Below are positions 7,293-16,243 of a DNA stretch of 43,912 nucleotides, piece by piece. The position numbers and the translations under genes are program-made. The stretch lies in contig JAPPAV010000050.1 in assembly GCA_026705345.1 (NCBI GenBank), forward strand, positions 1-43,912, given 5' to 3'. The notes beneath the pieces are model-generated. The model searched no databases. It was not told the DNA's origin and saw nothing but the letters and a program-made list of their open reading frames with translations. The DNA comes from Gammaproteobacteria bacterium. Its GTDB lineage: Bacteria > Pseudomonadota > Gammaproteobacteria > Pseudomonadales > Azotimanducaceae. Numbering within the stretch: position 1 is the stretch's first letter; each line of letters begins with the position of its first letter.

Positions 7293-9506
7293 ATGAAAGG
7301 TAACTCTCCGAAATCGCGTTGTTCGGTGTGGCTCTTCACGTTGATCGCCACGTTGACGCCGTTCCCGCCGGCTGCGGCAAGTCCGGACTTGCTCGTCCCG
7401 GCCTTGGAATACGGCGCCAAGGACTGCAGCTTCTGCCATTTGACGCCCCAGGGCGGCGAGGCGCACAACGAGCGGGGCATTTGGCTGGTTGCGGAGCGGG
7501 ACCGCCGAGGCGTCGAAAAGATCGACGTCGCGTGGCTGGCCGTTCGCGACAAACGCGTCGCGAAAACCGAGCAGCCGTCCCGTACACATGTGCACCTCGC
7601 GGAGCTGCCGGCGATGCAGGCGTTGCCCGCCGACCGGAAGCGCCCGGTGGACTACACGACGGCGCATGGCGACTGGCCGGCCTACGGGGGCGGACTCCGT
7701 GCTCAGAAATTCTCGCCGCTCGGTCAGATCTCGGCGGACAACATCGACGACTTGGCCATCGCCTGGGTCTGGGAGGCGTTCGACAATCACCGCTACACGG
7801 GTTTGTTCGACCGGTTCAACCGGAACAAGACCCCTGACGGCTTCAAGGCGACGCCGCTAGTGGTGGCCGGTCGGATGTTCGTCCGTACCGCATTCTCGGC
7901 CGTCGCGGCCATCGATCCGGTCAATGGGCAGACGCTGTGGACCTACGATCCGGGTACCGGCGACGGTCCCCGCCCGCCTGTATTCGGTTTTTCCACAAGG
8001 GGTCTGGCCTATCACCGGGGCGATGACGGCGATCGCATCTTGCTGGTGACGAGCGATGGCTGGCTCATCGCGTTGTCGGCGGACACGGGCGAGCCTCTTC
8101 CCGGGTTCGGGCAGGAGGGCCGCGTGGATCTGACCACGGGATTGCGTCGCCCCTTGTCCCGCCGAGCGAACACGTGGAACTACGCACCGGCCCTTTGCGG
8201 CGACGTCGTCGTGCTGGGCAACCAGACCCACGACGCCTCGCACATGCTCCGCAACTGGCGCGACAACGTTCCGCTTGGCGACGTGCGCGGCTTCGATGTC
8301 AGGACGGGCCGGCAGATGTGGGTTTTCAAGACGATCCCCCAGGCCGGCGAGTTCGGCAACGACACCTGGGGCGAGGAGTCGTGGAAATGGATGGGCAATA
8401 CCAACGTCTGGTCCATGATGAGCTGCGACCCGGAACTGGGCATCGTCTACCTGCCGGTCACCGCGCCGTCCAGCCACTTCTACGGGGGGCTCCGACCCGG
8501 CGACAATCTGTTCGGAACCTCGGTGGTCGCTCTGGACGCCCGGACCGGCAAACGCAAGTGGCACTTCCAGACCGTACACCACGACATCTGGGACTACGAC
8601 CTGCCGGCGGCACCCGTCGTCGCGGACATCGTCATGGACGGCAAACCGGTCAAGGCAGTGGCCCAGGTCAGCAAAGTGGGCTTCCTCTACGTCTTCGACC
8701 GCGTCACCGGCGAACCGCTCTGGCCCATTGAAGAGCGACCCGTACCGAAGAGCACGTTGGACGGGGAACAGGCCGCCGCGACGCAACCGTTTCCCACCTG
8801 GCCGCCGCCGTTCGAGATGCAGGGTCTCGCGGAAGACGACCTGATCGACTTCACGCCCGAACTCCGGCGCCTCGCGCAGGACGAACTCCAAGGTATCCGG
8901 ACGGGCGGCTTGTTCCTGCCGCCGTCCACCGAGGGCAGCCTGGCCATTCCCGGGTGGGGCGGTGGCGCCAACTGGGGCGGCGCGGCGTTCGATCCCGAGA
9001 CCCGCATGCTGTACGTGGCATCCCGTCGCGAGCCGCTCCTGATGACCGCTCGACCGGTGTCGCTGTCGCGCAATGGCCAGCCGTACAGAATCCGACCAAC
9101 CGGCTTCGACATGGACGGCATTCCCGTGGTGAAGCCGCCATGGTCCAGCATTACGGCCTACCGTCTGGACACCGGCGAAGTGGCTTGGAAGGTTGCCAAC
9201 GGCCGAGGGCCAAAGGAGCATCCACTGCTCGAGGGTCTGGACCTGCCAGACCTGGGTGACCGGTGGAACGCGCCCGGATTGCTGGTGACGAGGCACCTGA
9301 TCTTCCACGGCCACCGCAAAGACGGGGGCACCACACTGCGGGCTCTCGACAAGATGACGGGCGCGCTGGTCTGGGAGCATCCCGTGCAGGGAACCCACCA
9401 GGACGCGCCACCCATGGCCTACATGGCCGGGGGCCGCCAATTCGTTGTGCTCGCGACCGGGGCGGGGGTTCAACCCGCGAGGCTCATAGCCTTCCGGTTG
9501 CCGTAG
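7293..9506 (+). CDS. PQQ-dependent dehydrogenase with N-terminal haem-c motif
   Basis: A 737-residue periplasmic quinoprotein. It has a signal peptide (about residues 1-30), then CSFCH (residues 45-49), a CxxCH covalent haem-binding motif in a short cytochrome-like segment, then an eight-bladed PQQ propeller. The propeller begins near GDWPAYGGGLRAQKFSPL and continues with WNYAPALCGDVVVLGNQ, KWHFQTVHHDIWDYDLPAAP and PGWGGGANWGGAAFDPETRM. The text around WHFQTVHHDIWDYD is close to the membrane glucose/quinate dehydrogenase branch, but the five N-terminal membrane helices of that branch are absent. It should oxidise an alcohol or sugar and pass electrons through PQQ and the haem. The substrate is unknown. 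ATG 7293 is preferred over the 7218 start because it opens the signal peptide directly. Confidence 0.85.
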   Translation: MKGNSPKSRCSVWLFTLIATLTPFPPAAASPDLLVPALEYGAKDCSFCHLTPQGGEAHNERGIWLVAERDRRGVEKIDVAWLAVRDKRVAKTEQPSRTHVHLAELPAMQALPADRKRPVDYTTAHGDWPAYGGGLRAQKFSPLGQISADNIDDLAIAWVWEAFDNHRYTGLFDRFNRNKTPDGFKATPLVVAGRMFVRTAFSAVAAIDPVNGQTLWTYDPGTGDGPRPPVFGFSTRGLAYHRGDDGDRILLVTSDGWLIALSADTGEPLPGFGQEGRVDLTTGLRRPLSRRANTWNYAPALCGDVVVLGNQTHDASHMLRNWRDNVPLGDVRGFDVRTGRQMWVFKTIPQAGEFGNDTWGEESWKWMGNTNVWSMMSCDPELGIVYLPVTAPSSHFYGGLRPGDNLFGTSVVALDARTGKRKWHFQTVHHDIWDYDLPAAPVVADIVMDGKPVKAVAQVSKVGFLYVFDRVTGEPLWPIEERPVPKSTLDGEQAAATQPFPTWPPPFEMQGLAEDDLIDFTPELRRLAQDELQGIRTGGLFLPPSTEGSLAIPGWGGGANWGGAAFDPETRMLYVASRREPLLMTARPVSLSRNGQPYRIRPTGFDMDGIPVVKPPWSSITAYRLDTGEVAWKVANGRGPKEHPLLEGLDLPDLGDRWNAPGLLVTRHLIFHGHRKDGGTTLRALDKMTGALVWEHPVQGTHQDAPPMAYMAGGRQFVVLATGAGVQPARLIAFRLP

Positions 9507-9578
9507 CATTCCGTCAACGACAACTACCTGCCGGACGCCAGGCGCTTGCTCGGCACGCTCACGACGCGGTCCGGCAGT

Positions 9579-11183
9579 TCAGTAAAGCCCCAGCTTCTGC
9601 ATCGTGACGGGACCGGCGATGCCGTCGACGGTGAGCGAATTTTCCGTCTGAAAGGCCTTGACGGAGGTTTCCACCGCAGCCGAATAGAGGCCGTCGACGG
9701 GGCCGGCGTAATGGCCCTCGCCCTGCAAGGCGGTCTGCAGCCGCTCGACGTTGATGCCCTCGTCGCCGCGCTGCAGACGGTAGTGGTCGCGGTTGCCCGT
9801 CGCCGCCCCGTAGAGCCTGTTCTTGGATCGCTTCAGGTAGACATTGCGCTGACCGGCATTGGTACGCGCAGCCGCCATCTGGTCCCGCTCCACCCGGAGT
9901 GTCTCGACTTTGTTGGCGAGGCGAAGATCCTCGTGCGCGTCGTTCGCCTTGCGGATCGCGTGCTCCAGCTCGCGCATGGCTAGGTCCGCTGCGTCGTAGT
10001 GGCCCGCCTGGTACTGGGCGACGGCATCCCTGTGTCGGCGTTCCGCGGCAAGCAGTTTGGTTTCGATGGTCACTTCCGGGTTGTGCGCCGCGAGTGCCGC
10101 TTGCTCGTCCTCGACCACCTTGACGGTCAGCGGGATCCGTACCGAGGCCGCCCGGTCGTTGCCGAGGTCGCGGTAGCTGAACGCAATCTCGCCGAGGGAG
10201 GCTTCTCCCGCGGCGTCGAACAGCGTCGCTCCGGGAACGAACTGCGCGAGCAGGACCTGCGTCTCCCCGGCACGGAAGCTACCCAGATCCAAACCGGCTT
10301 GCTGCGGATTGTCCGCGCCCAGGATCGTCGCGTTCACGACGCCTGGGGCGGCCTCTAGGCGCAGCCGTGCGTCCTTCGCGACGGTGGCGGAAAGCGCCGC
10401 CAGTTCCTCTTGATAGACGCGCGCGATCTGGTGGGGATGTTCGACGTGGTAGAACGCGCCGCCCCCGTTCTGGGCGATGGCCAGCATCAGGTCTTCGCCG
10501 TAGTCGAGGCCGAGGCCGAGGGCCGAAATGCGAACGCCCTGGCGTTTTGCTTCCCGCACCATCCCACTTATCTCTGCGGCGTGCGTAACGCCGTGATTGG
10601 CCAGGCCGTCGGACAGCAGGAGGACGCGGCTGACGGCGGTCTGCGCGTCGATCGCTTGCATGCCTGCGGCCACTTCCGCGACGCCGCGCATCATGCCGGC
10701 GGCCAGATCCGTTCCGCCCCGGGGCGTGAGGCGATCGATCAAGCGTTTGATCGGCTCTTTATCCAGCACCGGCTGGGACGGCCACAGGGTGGTTATCTTC
10801 GTGTCGTACTCGACCACGGCCAGGTGATCGCTCGGGGTCAGGCCGTCGACCGCCTTCCTCGCAGCCTCCTTCAGATAGGCGATCTTGCCGGTTGCCTCCA
10901 TGGAACCCGACCGGTCCAGAACCAGCGCCAGGTTGAGCGGCGGCCGGTTGGCCCGTTCGGCGGCGGGCGACTCGGCAGCGTGAAATCGAACGAGCGCGTA
11001 GACCGGCCTGCGGTCGCCTGGGATGATCAATGGTCGGTCCAGCTCGACGGTCGTTTGGACGACGGCCTTTGCGCCTTCGAGGGGCAGGGCCGACGCATTC
11101 GACGTCGTGCCGGCGAGGAAAAGCACGACTGCCGTAGCGGCAATGGTCTTCATGGTGTGCGCGTCCGGGAGTGTTTGCATCAT
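9579..11183 (-). CDS. Secreted vWA-domain protein with C-terminal peptidoglycan-binding domain
   Basis: A 534-residue protein. A signal peptide (KTIAATAVVLFLAGTTSNAS) is followed by a von Willebrand factor A domain with a complete MIDAS metal site: DRSGS, the threonine in PRGGTDLA and the aspartate in LLLSDG. The middle part is a beta-rich segment and a coiled-coil-like helical stretch (residues about 380-460). The last 70 residues (LQRGDEGINVERLQTALQ, YSAAVETSVKAFQTENSL, GPVTMQKLGLY) form a PG_binding_1 domain. It is probably an envelope adhesion or scaffold protein bound to the cell wall. An alternative start is ATG 11153, which gives a shorter signal peptide. It lies 37 bp downstream of the PspA-like/vWA operon on the same strand and may belong to it. 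Confidence 0.85.
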   Translation of the reverse strand: MMQTLPDAHTMKTIAATAVVLFLAGTTSNASALPLEGAKAVVQTTVELDRPLIIPGDRRPVYALVRFHAAESPAAERANRPPLNLALVLDRSGSMEATGKIAYLKEAARKAVDGLTPSDHLAVVEYDTKITTLWPSQPVLDKEPIKRLIDRLTPRGGTDLAAGMMRGVAEVAAGMQAIDAQTAVSRVLLLSDGLANHGVTHAAEISGMVREAKRQGVRISALGLGLDYGEDLMLAIAQNGGGAFYHVEHPHQIARVYQEELAALSATVAKDARLRLEAAPGVVNATILGADNPQQAGLDLGSFRAGETQVLLAQFVPGATLFDAAGEASLGEIAFSYRDLGNDRAASVRIPLTVKVVEDEQAALAAHNPEVTIETKLLAAERRHRDAVAQYQAGHYDAADLAMRELEHAIRKANDAHEDLRLANKVETLRVERDQMAAARTNAGQRNVYLKRSKNRLYGAATGNRDHYRLQRGDEGINVERLQTALQGEGHYAGPVDGLYSAAVETSVKAFQTENSLTVDGIAGPVTMQKLGLY

Positions 11184-11220
11184 GTCGTGGGTGTCCTCTT
11201 GGTGGGTGTCCTCTCAGCCT

Positions 11221-12414
11221 TCAGAGTGCGGGGGTCGTGTCGGTGTAGCGAAAGCCTTTCGCTCCCGCCTGCTCCCGCACGGCGTGGAAGATGCCGTGGT
11301 CGAGCGATGCTTCGATGCCCTCGCTGGCCTTGGCCCGTGCCGTGACGAAGGCGGTGCGTTTTGCGAGGAGTTCGCGGAGTTCGCGATTTAGACGGTCGCG
11401 CTCGTCGGTCTGGGACTTCAGGTAGGCCGTGCGTTCGCTGGCGTCCATCGGCCGCATCACCGCCGGCAACTCGGGCTCTGCGATGTCGGCAAGGCTTACC
11501 GATCCGTCGGCCACGTCGCTGACCAGTTCGCCGTCGCCGTAATGGCTCTTGGCGCCGCTCGCGGTGAGGTTGAAGGCGGCGCGACGAGCCCGCGAAGCGG
11601 CGCTCGCGTCGCGGTTCAGCCTTTCCGCCGCGGCGACCTTTAGGTTGGTCTTGGCGAGCACGTCTCCCGAGCCGTAGTAGAGCCGGGTGTCGTCGAGCCC
11701 TGCGGACAGCTCCGCGATCCGGCGGTCGTAGGGCGTGTCGATGGCGACGGCGTCGCCCTCTTGGCCGACGGCGAAAAAGCGGCCCTGGGCGAGATCGGCG
11801 ATCTCCCGCCAGCGGCTTTCGGTTTGTGCATTGTCGCCGCAGAGGATGGCGTTGATGACGATGCCCCGCTCGGCGGCGAGTCGGGCGGTTTCCGGATATT
11901 GGGGCTCGTTGTAGTAATCCATGTGGGGCGGCGAGTCGCCGACCAGGAAGATGACGCGGTAGGCGGACGGGTCTTCGCTCCAGGAGATGTTGTGCACGGC
12001 GTCGTACAGGGCCGCGTTGACGCTCTCCGGTCCGTCGCCGCCGCCGGCCGCGCGGAAGTCGAGCAGCGTGGCGTACACGGTGTCGATGTCGGTCGACAGA
12101 TCGGTGACCCGGGTCACGTAGTCGTCGCCCCGGTCCCGGTAGGCGACCAGGCCGATGGCGATTTCCGGCGCCGGGTCCGCCTGGGTCATGGCGTGGGCGA
12201 TGGCGAAGATCTTCTCCTTCGCCGCGGCGATGAGGCCGCCCATGGAGCCGGTGGTGTCCAGTGCGAAGACGACCTCCATGCGTTGCGCCGTGGGGGCGAT
12301 GGGCTGCGGCACGGTCGTTTCCGGGGTTTCGCGAAGTACCGGAAAGAACCAGATCAGCGCCCCCGTAGCCACGAACAGCGGCAAACCCAGGCGCAATGAG
12401 GTCTTGGTGCGCAT
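11221..12414 (-). CDS. Membrane-anchored vWA-domain protein
   Basis: A 397-residue protein with an N-terminal membrane anchor or signal (SLRLGLPLFVATGALIWFF) and a vWA domain directly after it (VVFALDTTGSMGGLIAAAKE, with DTTGS as the MIDAS; GGGDGPESVNAAL; VIFLVGDSPPHMDY). The C-terminal third is charged and helical (ERDRLNRELRELLAKRTAFV). The ATG at 12414 shares one base with the TGA of the preceding membrane-protein gene. The frame stays open upstream to 13083, but that stretch is the shadow of the two upstream genes. vWA proteins paired with PspA-like and membrane proteins are likely envelope-associated. The ligand is unknown. Confidence 0.85.
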   Translation of the reverse strand: MRTKTSLRLGLPLFVATGALIWFFPVLRETPETTVPQPIAPTAQRMEVVFALDTTGSMGGLIAAAKEKIFAIAHAMTQADPAPEIAIGLVAYRDRGDDYVTRVTDLSTDIDTVYATLLDFRAAGGGDGPESVNAALYDAVHNISWSEDPSAYRVIFLVGDSPPHMDYYNEPQYPETARLAAERGIVINAILCGDNAQTESRWREIADLAQGRFFAVGQEGDAVAIDTPYDRRIAELSAGLDDTRLYYGSGDVLAKTNLKVAAAERLNRDASAASRARRAAFNLTASGAKSHYGDGELVSDVADGSVSLADIAEPELPAVMRPMDASERTAYLKSQTDERDRLNRELRELLAKRTAFVTARAKASEGIEASLDHGIFHAVREQAGAKGFRYTDTTPAL

Positions 12415-12953
12415 CAGTCGGCCCCCATCTTGCGCACGGCGGCGACGGCGGCCCGCCGGGCGGACTGGTAGGCGTCTTCGGAGGCGGCGCGCCGGTCGCG
12501 GGCGGCGGCTGGGATGCAGACGAACACGCTTTGCACCAGGAAGAAGGTCCATATCGCGAGTCCGGGACTCTGCGTCCGCTCGATCGCCCACGCCGCGCCG
12601 GCGGCCCCGAGCACGATCAGACCAAGATCCAGCAGCGCGGTCGACACCGAGGTCGCGAAGTAGCACGACCGGACCAGCCAGACGGCGCCGAGGTGAGCCA
12701 ACAGAAAGAGTCCGAGCGGCACCTCGGCGAGCCAGGCCAGAGCGGAACCGGTGCAGAACAGCACGCCGGCAACGACCCGGCCGACCTTGGCATCGCTGGC
12801 CCACAGCAGGTAGAGGACATAGCCGCCGGCCAGCAGCGCGACCACCAATCGATGCGCCGCCGGGGAATGACCCAGCACCGCGAACGCCGCCGCGCCGGCC
12901 ACGGCGGCCAGCACGGCGAGCACCACGCCGGCGGTGAACGTGGCCCGGCTCAT
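12414..12953 (-). CDS. Polytopic membrane protein of the PspA-vWA operon
   Basis: A 179-residue hydrophobic protein with about five predicted membrane segments: residues 8-28, 35-52, 58-78, 80-98 and 105-145 (the last stretch long enough for two). It has a short charged cytoplasmic tail. No domain is recognised. It is translationally coupled on both sides: its ATG overlaps the stop of the PspA-like gene (ATGA), and its TGA overlaps the ATG of the vWA gene (TGATG). Position suggests it tethers the PspA-like protein and the vWA protein to the inner membrane; this is an inference. Confidence 0.75.
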   Translation of the reverse strand: MSRATFTAGVVLAVLAAVAGAAAFAVLGHSPAAHRLVVALLAGGYVLYLLWASDAKVGRVVAGVLFCTGSALAWLAEVPLGLFLLAHLGAVWLVRSCYFATSVSTALLDLGLIVLGAAGAAWAIERTQSPGLAIWTFFLVQSVFVCIPAAARDRRAASEDAYQSARRAAVAAVRKMGAD

Positions 12954-13468
12954 GGTGTGCTCCGGCGTTCTTTCTCCGCCAGCAAGGCGATCTCGACGTC
13001 GCTGTCGGAGACGGCGTCGTAGTCGACCCTGGGAACCGGCCGGTCGCGCCGAACGACCTCGGCCTGCTGCCTGATCTCCTCAAGATCCCGCCGCCGCTCC
13101 TCCAGGACCGCCGTCAGCTCGGCGGTCGCTTCGTCTGCTTCCCTGGCCGAACAGGTCAGGGACGCGGCGGCCCGGGACTCGGCGAGTTTCTTGCGGATGA
13201 CGCTCCGGGCCAGGTCGTCCTGGTCCGATCCGAGGCAGAGGTCGAGCTCGCGGTCGAACTCCGCGAGTCGAGCATTCGACGCCGCCACGTCCCGCTGGTA
13301 CTGCTGCCGGCGTTCCTGGACGGCTGCGAGACGGCGTTCATCCGCGGCCACGGCGTCGGCCATCTCGCGAATGGACTGGGCGAGCAGCACTTGTGGTTCC
13401 TCGATGCGATCGAGCACCGCGTGCAGGTCGGCGGTGAAGATCCGGGAAATTCGGTTGACTAGGGCCAT
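12950..13468 (-). CDS. PspA/IM30-family protein (short)
   Basis: A 172-residue, almost wholly helical protein. The N-terminal amphipathic helix and following helix (MALVNRISRIFTADLHAVLD, RIEEPQVLLAQSIREMADAV) match the start of PspA/IM30 proteins, followed by a long coiled coil (residues about 45-140). It is shorter than E. coli PspA (222 residues) and lacks the last helices. PspA proteins form membrane-repairing oligomers of the ESCRT-III superfamily. It is the first gene of a three-gene operon with a membrane protein and a vWA protein, and is divergent from a two-component system, so stress-induced expression is plausible. Confidence 0.8.
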   Translation of the reverse strand: MALVNRISRIFTADLHAVLDRIEEPQVLLAQSIREMADAVAADERRLAAVQERRQQYQRDVAASNARLAEFDRELDLCLGSDQDDLARSVIRKKLAESRAAASLTCSAREADEATAELTAVLEERRRDLEEIRQQAEVVRRDRPVPRVDYDAVSDSDVEIALLAEKERRSTP

Positions 13469-13555
13469 CGCTCTCTCTACGGCTCGTTCGGTGCAATGGT
13501 CCGTCGTGTCCGAATCGGCGATAAGGCACGATTCCGTAAATGATCGGCAGTCCGC

Positions 13556-13577
13556 TTTACCTGCCGTTTACCTGTCG
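13556..13577 (+). promoter_or_regulatory. Direct repeat, possible OmpR-type regulator site
   Basis: TTTACCTG occurs at 13556-13563 and again at 13567-13574, 11 bp start to start, each followed by a C/G-rich trinucleotide. OmpR/PhoB-family regulators bind such tandem direct repeats on one DNA face. The site lies between the divergent PspA operon and the response-regulator gene. A partial inverted copy (CGTAAA) stands at 13535-13540. Confidence 0.5.
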
Positions 13578-13661
13578 CGGACGGCGTCGGGCGGGATTCC
13601 GGCGGCCCCGTTTTTGCCCACTTTTTACAAATTCACCGCCGCCCCCTGCTACGGTACGACC

Positions 13662-14360
13662 ATGACCAGGCGGAGACTCTTGATCGTCGAGGACGAGACG
13701 TCCATCAGCACCGGCTTAACGGACGTGTTCGTCTACCACGGGTACGACGTCGAGGTGGCGGCGGATGGCGAGTCCGGATTGCGCCTGGCGCTGACCGGCC
13801 GGTTCGACCTGGTGCTGCTGGACGTGATGCTGCCCCGCCGCAACGGCTTCGACGTCTGCGATGCGATTCGTGCCTCGGATCCCGAGCAACCCATCATCAT
13901 GCTGACTGCCAAGGTTTCCGACGAGGACATCGTGCGGGGCTTGAGGCTCGGTGCCGATGACTACGTCGCCAAGCCGTTCTCGGTGCAGCAACTGGTGCTG
14001 CGCGTCGCGGCGGTGCTGCGGCGGACGAACCCGCCGTCCGCGTCCATGGCCAACATCGCACTGGACGGGATCGATATCGATACCGCCAACCTCGAGGGCC
14101 GGCGCGGTGCAAAGACGATCCCGTTCACCCGCCGGGAGATGGACGTCCTGAAGTACCTCGCCGCCAACGCCAACCGCCCCGTCCCCCGGGAGGAGTTGCT
14201 TGCGAAGGTCTGGGGGTATGCGCGCGGAATCGACATCGAGACGCGGACCGTGGACATCCACATCGCGAAGCTCCGGCGCAAGGTGGAGTCCGAACCGAAA
14301 TCGCCCGTCAACCTGACGACGGTACGCGGCGCCGGCTACCGGTTGAACATGCCGGCATGA
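13662..14360 (+). CDS. OmpR-family response regulator
   Basis: A 232-residue protein. The receiver domain (residues about 4-118) has the acidic pair E10-D11, the phosphoacceptor D54 in LVLLDVMLP, T82 in IMLTAK and K104 in VAKPFS. The C-terminal winged-helix domain (about 130-230) has the typical FTRREMDVLKYLAAN and RTVDIHIAKLRRKVE. It binds DNA as a tandem dimer after phosphorylation. The ATG at 13662 is the first start that precedes the receiver core. Its TGA overlaps the ATG of the cognate kinase. The tandem repeat 85 bp upstream is a plausible self-regulatory site. Confidence 0.93.
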   Translation: MTRRRLLIVEDETSISTGLTDVFVYHGYDVEVAADGESGLRLALTGRFDLVLLDVMLPRRNGFDVCDAIRASDPEQPIIMLTAKVSDEDIVRGLRLGADDYVAKPFSVQQLVLRVAAVLRRTNPPSASMANIALDGIDIDTANLEGRRGAKTIPFTRREMDVLKYLAANANRPVPREELLAKVWGYARGIDIETRTVDIHIAKLRRKVESEPKSPVNLTTVRGAGYRLNMPA

Positions 14361-16189
14361 ACGTGGCGAAGCCGGGCCGATCGCGTCGGCACCGACGTTT
14401 GTTCCAACGAGGGTTTCTCCTCGGCCGCTTCAACGAACGCCGATTCCTGCTGGTCTTGATCGGCCTGTTCGCCGCGCTCGCGGTTCCGGCGGCGATGCTG
14501 ACCGCCCACGCGTGGCGCGAGCTCGGGTGGCAGGCGTTCCACCAGCAGCGCCTGCTGGCCGAAGAGTTCACTGCCCGTATCGACGCCGAGATGCAGGCTT
14601 TCGTCCTCGACGAGGAAGCGCGCTCGTTCACGGACTACGCGTTCCTGGTCGTGGAAGGCGACCCGGAAACGCCCGTGCTGCGGCGGTCGCCGCTGTCGGA
14701 GTTCCCCGTGGAAGAGACGGTGCCGGGACTCAAGGCCTACTTCCAGGTCGACCCGGGCGGCAACCTGACAACGCCGCTTGTTCCCGACGGTCGCGACCAG
14801 GCGCGGGAATTCGGCGTCGGGGCTCGTGAGCTTGAGCGACGCCTCGGGGCGGATCGGGAGGTCAAGACGCTGTTCGACGGCAGCGTGGAGGTTGGCGAGC
14901 GGAACTCGTACCGGCTAACGCAGCAACAAGCGCGGAGCACCGATCCGGCCGCAGCGCTTGCCTACGACCGGGCCGCACCACGTGTCAAGCGGATCGAGCA
15001 AAACGTCGCCGCGGTCGACAGTGCCCGGGACCAAAGTCTCGACGAGCTCGTCGTGACGACGTTCCGGAGCGAAGTCGATCCCTTCGACTTCCGCAGCCTG
15101 GACGCCGACAACTTCCTGCTCTACCGAAACGTGTGGCGCGAAAACCGGCGTTTCATCCAAGGCGCGTTGATCGCCCGGGAGGAGTTCGTCGATAAGGGGA
15201 TCCTCGACGCCTTCGGGCAGACCAACCTGTCGCGGATCGCGGGTCTGGCTGTCGTGCACGGCGGCGAAGTGCTTTCGACCGCCGGCGGTTCGTCGGTCGC
15301 CGGCTATCCGGAGGCGGACTTGGCGGGACAGGTTCTGCTCCGGTCCCGGCTTACCGCACCCCTCGATGGGATCGAGCTGATCTACCGGTTGACCGCACTG
15401 CCGCCGGGCACCGGCAGCGGCGTCGTACTCTGGACGGCCGGCGCTTTCGCCGCCATCCTCGTGGCCGGCTTCGTCTGGCTCTACCGGCTCGGCGTCGGCC
15501 AGATTCGCCTCGGTCGGCAGCAGCAGGACTTCGTCTCGTCGGTCAGCCACGAGTTGAAGTCGCCGCTGACGTCGATCCGAATGTACGCCGAGATCCTGCG
15601 GGCCGGATGGGCGGACGAGGCGCAGAAACGCCTCTACTACGAGACCATCTACGACGAGTCCGAACGCCTCTCCCGGCTGATCGCCAATGTCCTGGAGCTG
15701 TCCCGGCTGTCGCACCGCCCCGCAGCCCTCGAATGCACCGCCGTGGCCGTCTCCGAACTGGTTGACAATGCGCGGTCCGGTATCGAATCGTCGATCGCCG
15801 CCGCGGGGTTCGAGCTCGTCGTCGACGTGGAGGACGCGACGGTGCAGGCCGAGCAGGACGCCTTTACCCAAGTGCTCATCAACTTGACCGACAACGCGGT
15901 GAAATTCGCGCGCGACGCGGACGTGAAGACCGTCGAGATCACCACCCGGATCCGCGACGGCGCCGCCGTGATCGCCGTCCGCGACTACGGACCCGGTGTC
16001 CCCCGCGACCAACTGCGCAAGATCTTCCGGCTGTTCTACCGGTCGGAGAACGAGCTCACCCGCGAGACCCTGGGCACCGGTATCGGCCTTGCCTTGGTGC
16101 GTGAGCTGGTGACCGCCATGGGCGGTGAGGTCGATGTGGTGAACCGCAACCCTGGCGCCGAGTTCCGCATCGTGTTGCCGATCCGGTAG
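14357..16189 (+). CDS. Membrane sensor histidine kinase
   Basis: A 610-residue kinase. Membrane segment 1 is at about residues 30-52 (LLVLIGLFAALAVPAAMLTA) and segment 2 at about 355-376 (VVLWTAGAFAAILVAGFVWL). The roughly 300-residue region between them should be a periplasmic sensor with no domain I recognise. Then come the dimerisation H-box SHELKSPLTSIRMYAEIL with H398, the N-box INLTDNAVKF, G1 DYGPGVP and G2 GTGIGLALV. All catalytic boxes are present. It is translationally coupled to the response regulator. The large periplasmic domain fits sensing of an envelope or exported signal. Confidence 0.93.
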   Translation: MNVAKPGRSRRHRRLFQRGFLLGRFNERRFLLVLIGLFAALAVPAAMLTAHAWRELGWQAFHQQRLLAEEFTARIDAEMQAFVLDEEARSFTDYAFLVVEGDPETPVLRRSPLSEFPVEETVPGLKAYFQVDPGGNLTTPLVPDGRDQAREFGVGARELERRLGADREVKTLFDGSVEVGERNSYRLTQQQARSTDPAAALAYDRAAPRVKRIEQNVAAVDSARDQSLDELVVTTFRSEVDPFDFRSLDADNFLLYRNVWRENRRFIQGALIAREEFVDKGILDAFGQTNLSRIAGLAVVHGGEVLSTAGGSSVAGYPEADLAGQVLLRSRLTAPLDGIELIYRLTALPPGTGSGVVLWTAGAFAAILVAGFVWLYRLGVGQIRLGRQQQDFVSSVSHELKSPLTSIRMYAEILRAGWADEAQKRLYYETIYDESERLSRLIANVLELSRLSHRPAALECTAVAVSELVDNARSGIESSIAAAGFELVVDVEDATVQAEQDAFTQVLINLTDNAVKFARDADVKTVEITTRIRDGAAVIAVRDYGPGVPRDQLRKIFRLFYRSENELTRETLGTGIGLALVRELVTAMGGEVDVVNRNPGAEFRIVLPIR

Positions 16190-16243
16190 AGGCCGACCCG
16201 GCGCCCGGCGGATGCGCCGGGGCAACGCTGATAGACTCGACCC

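Noticed and set aside
7857-9509. 550-codon open frame on the minus strand opposite the PQQ dehydrogenase
   Set aside because: It is a shadow in GC-rich DNA: no domain is recognisable, and the plus strand encodes a clear family protein.
12417-13083. Upstream extension of the membrane-anchored vWA gene to 13083
   Set aside because: The extension overlaps two genes in other frames and the vWA protein has its own signal/anchor beginning at ATG 12414.
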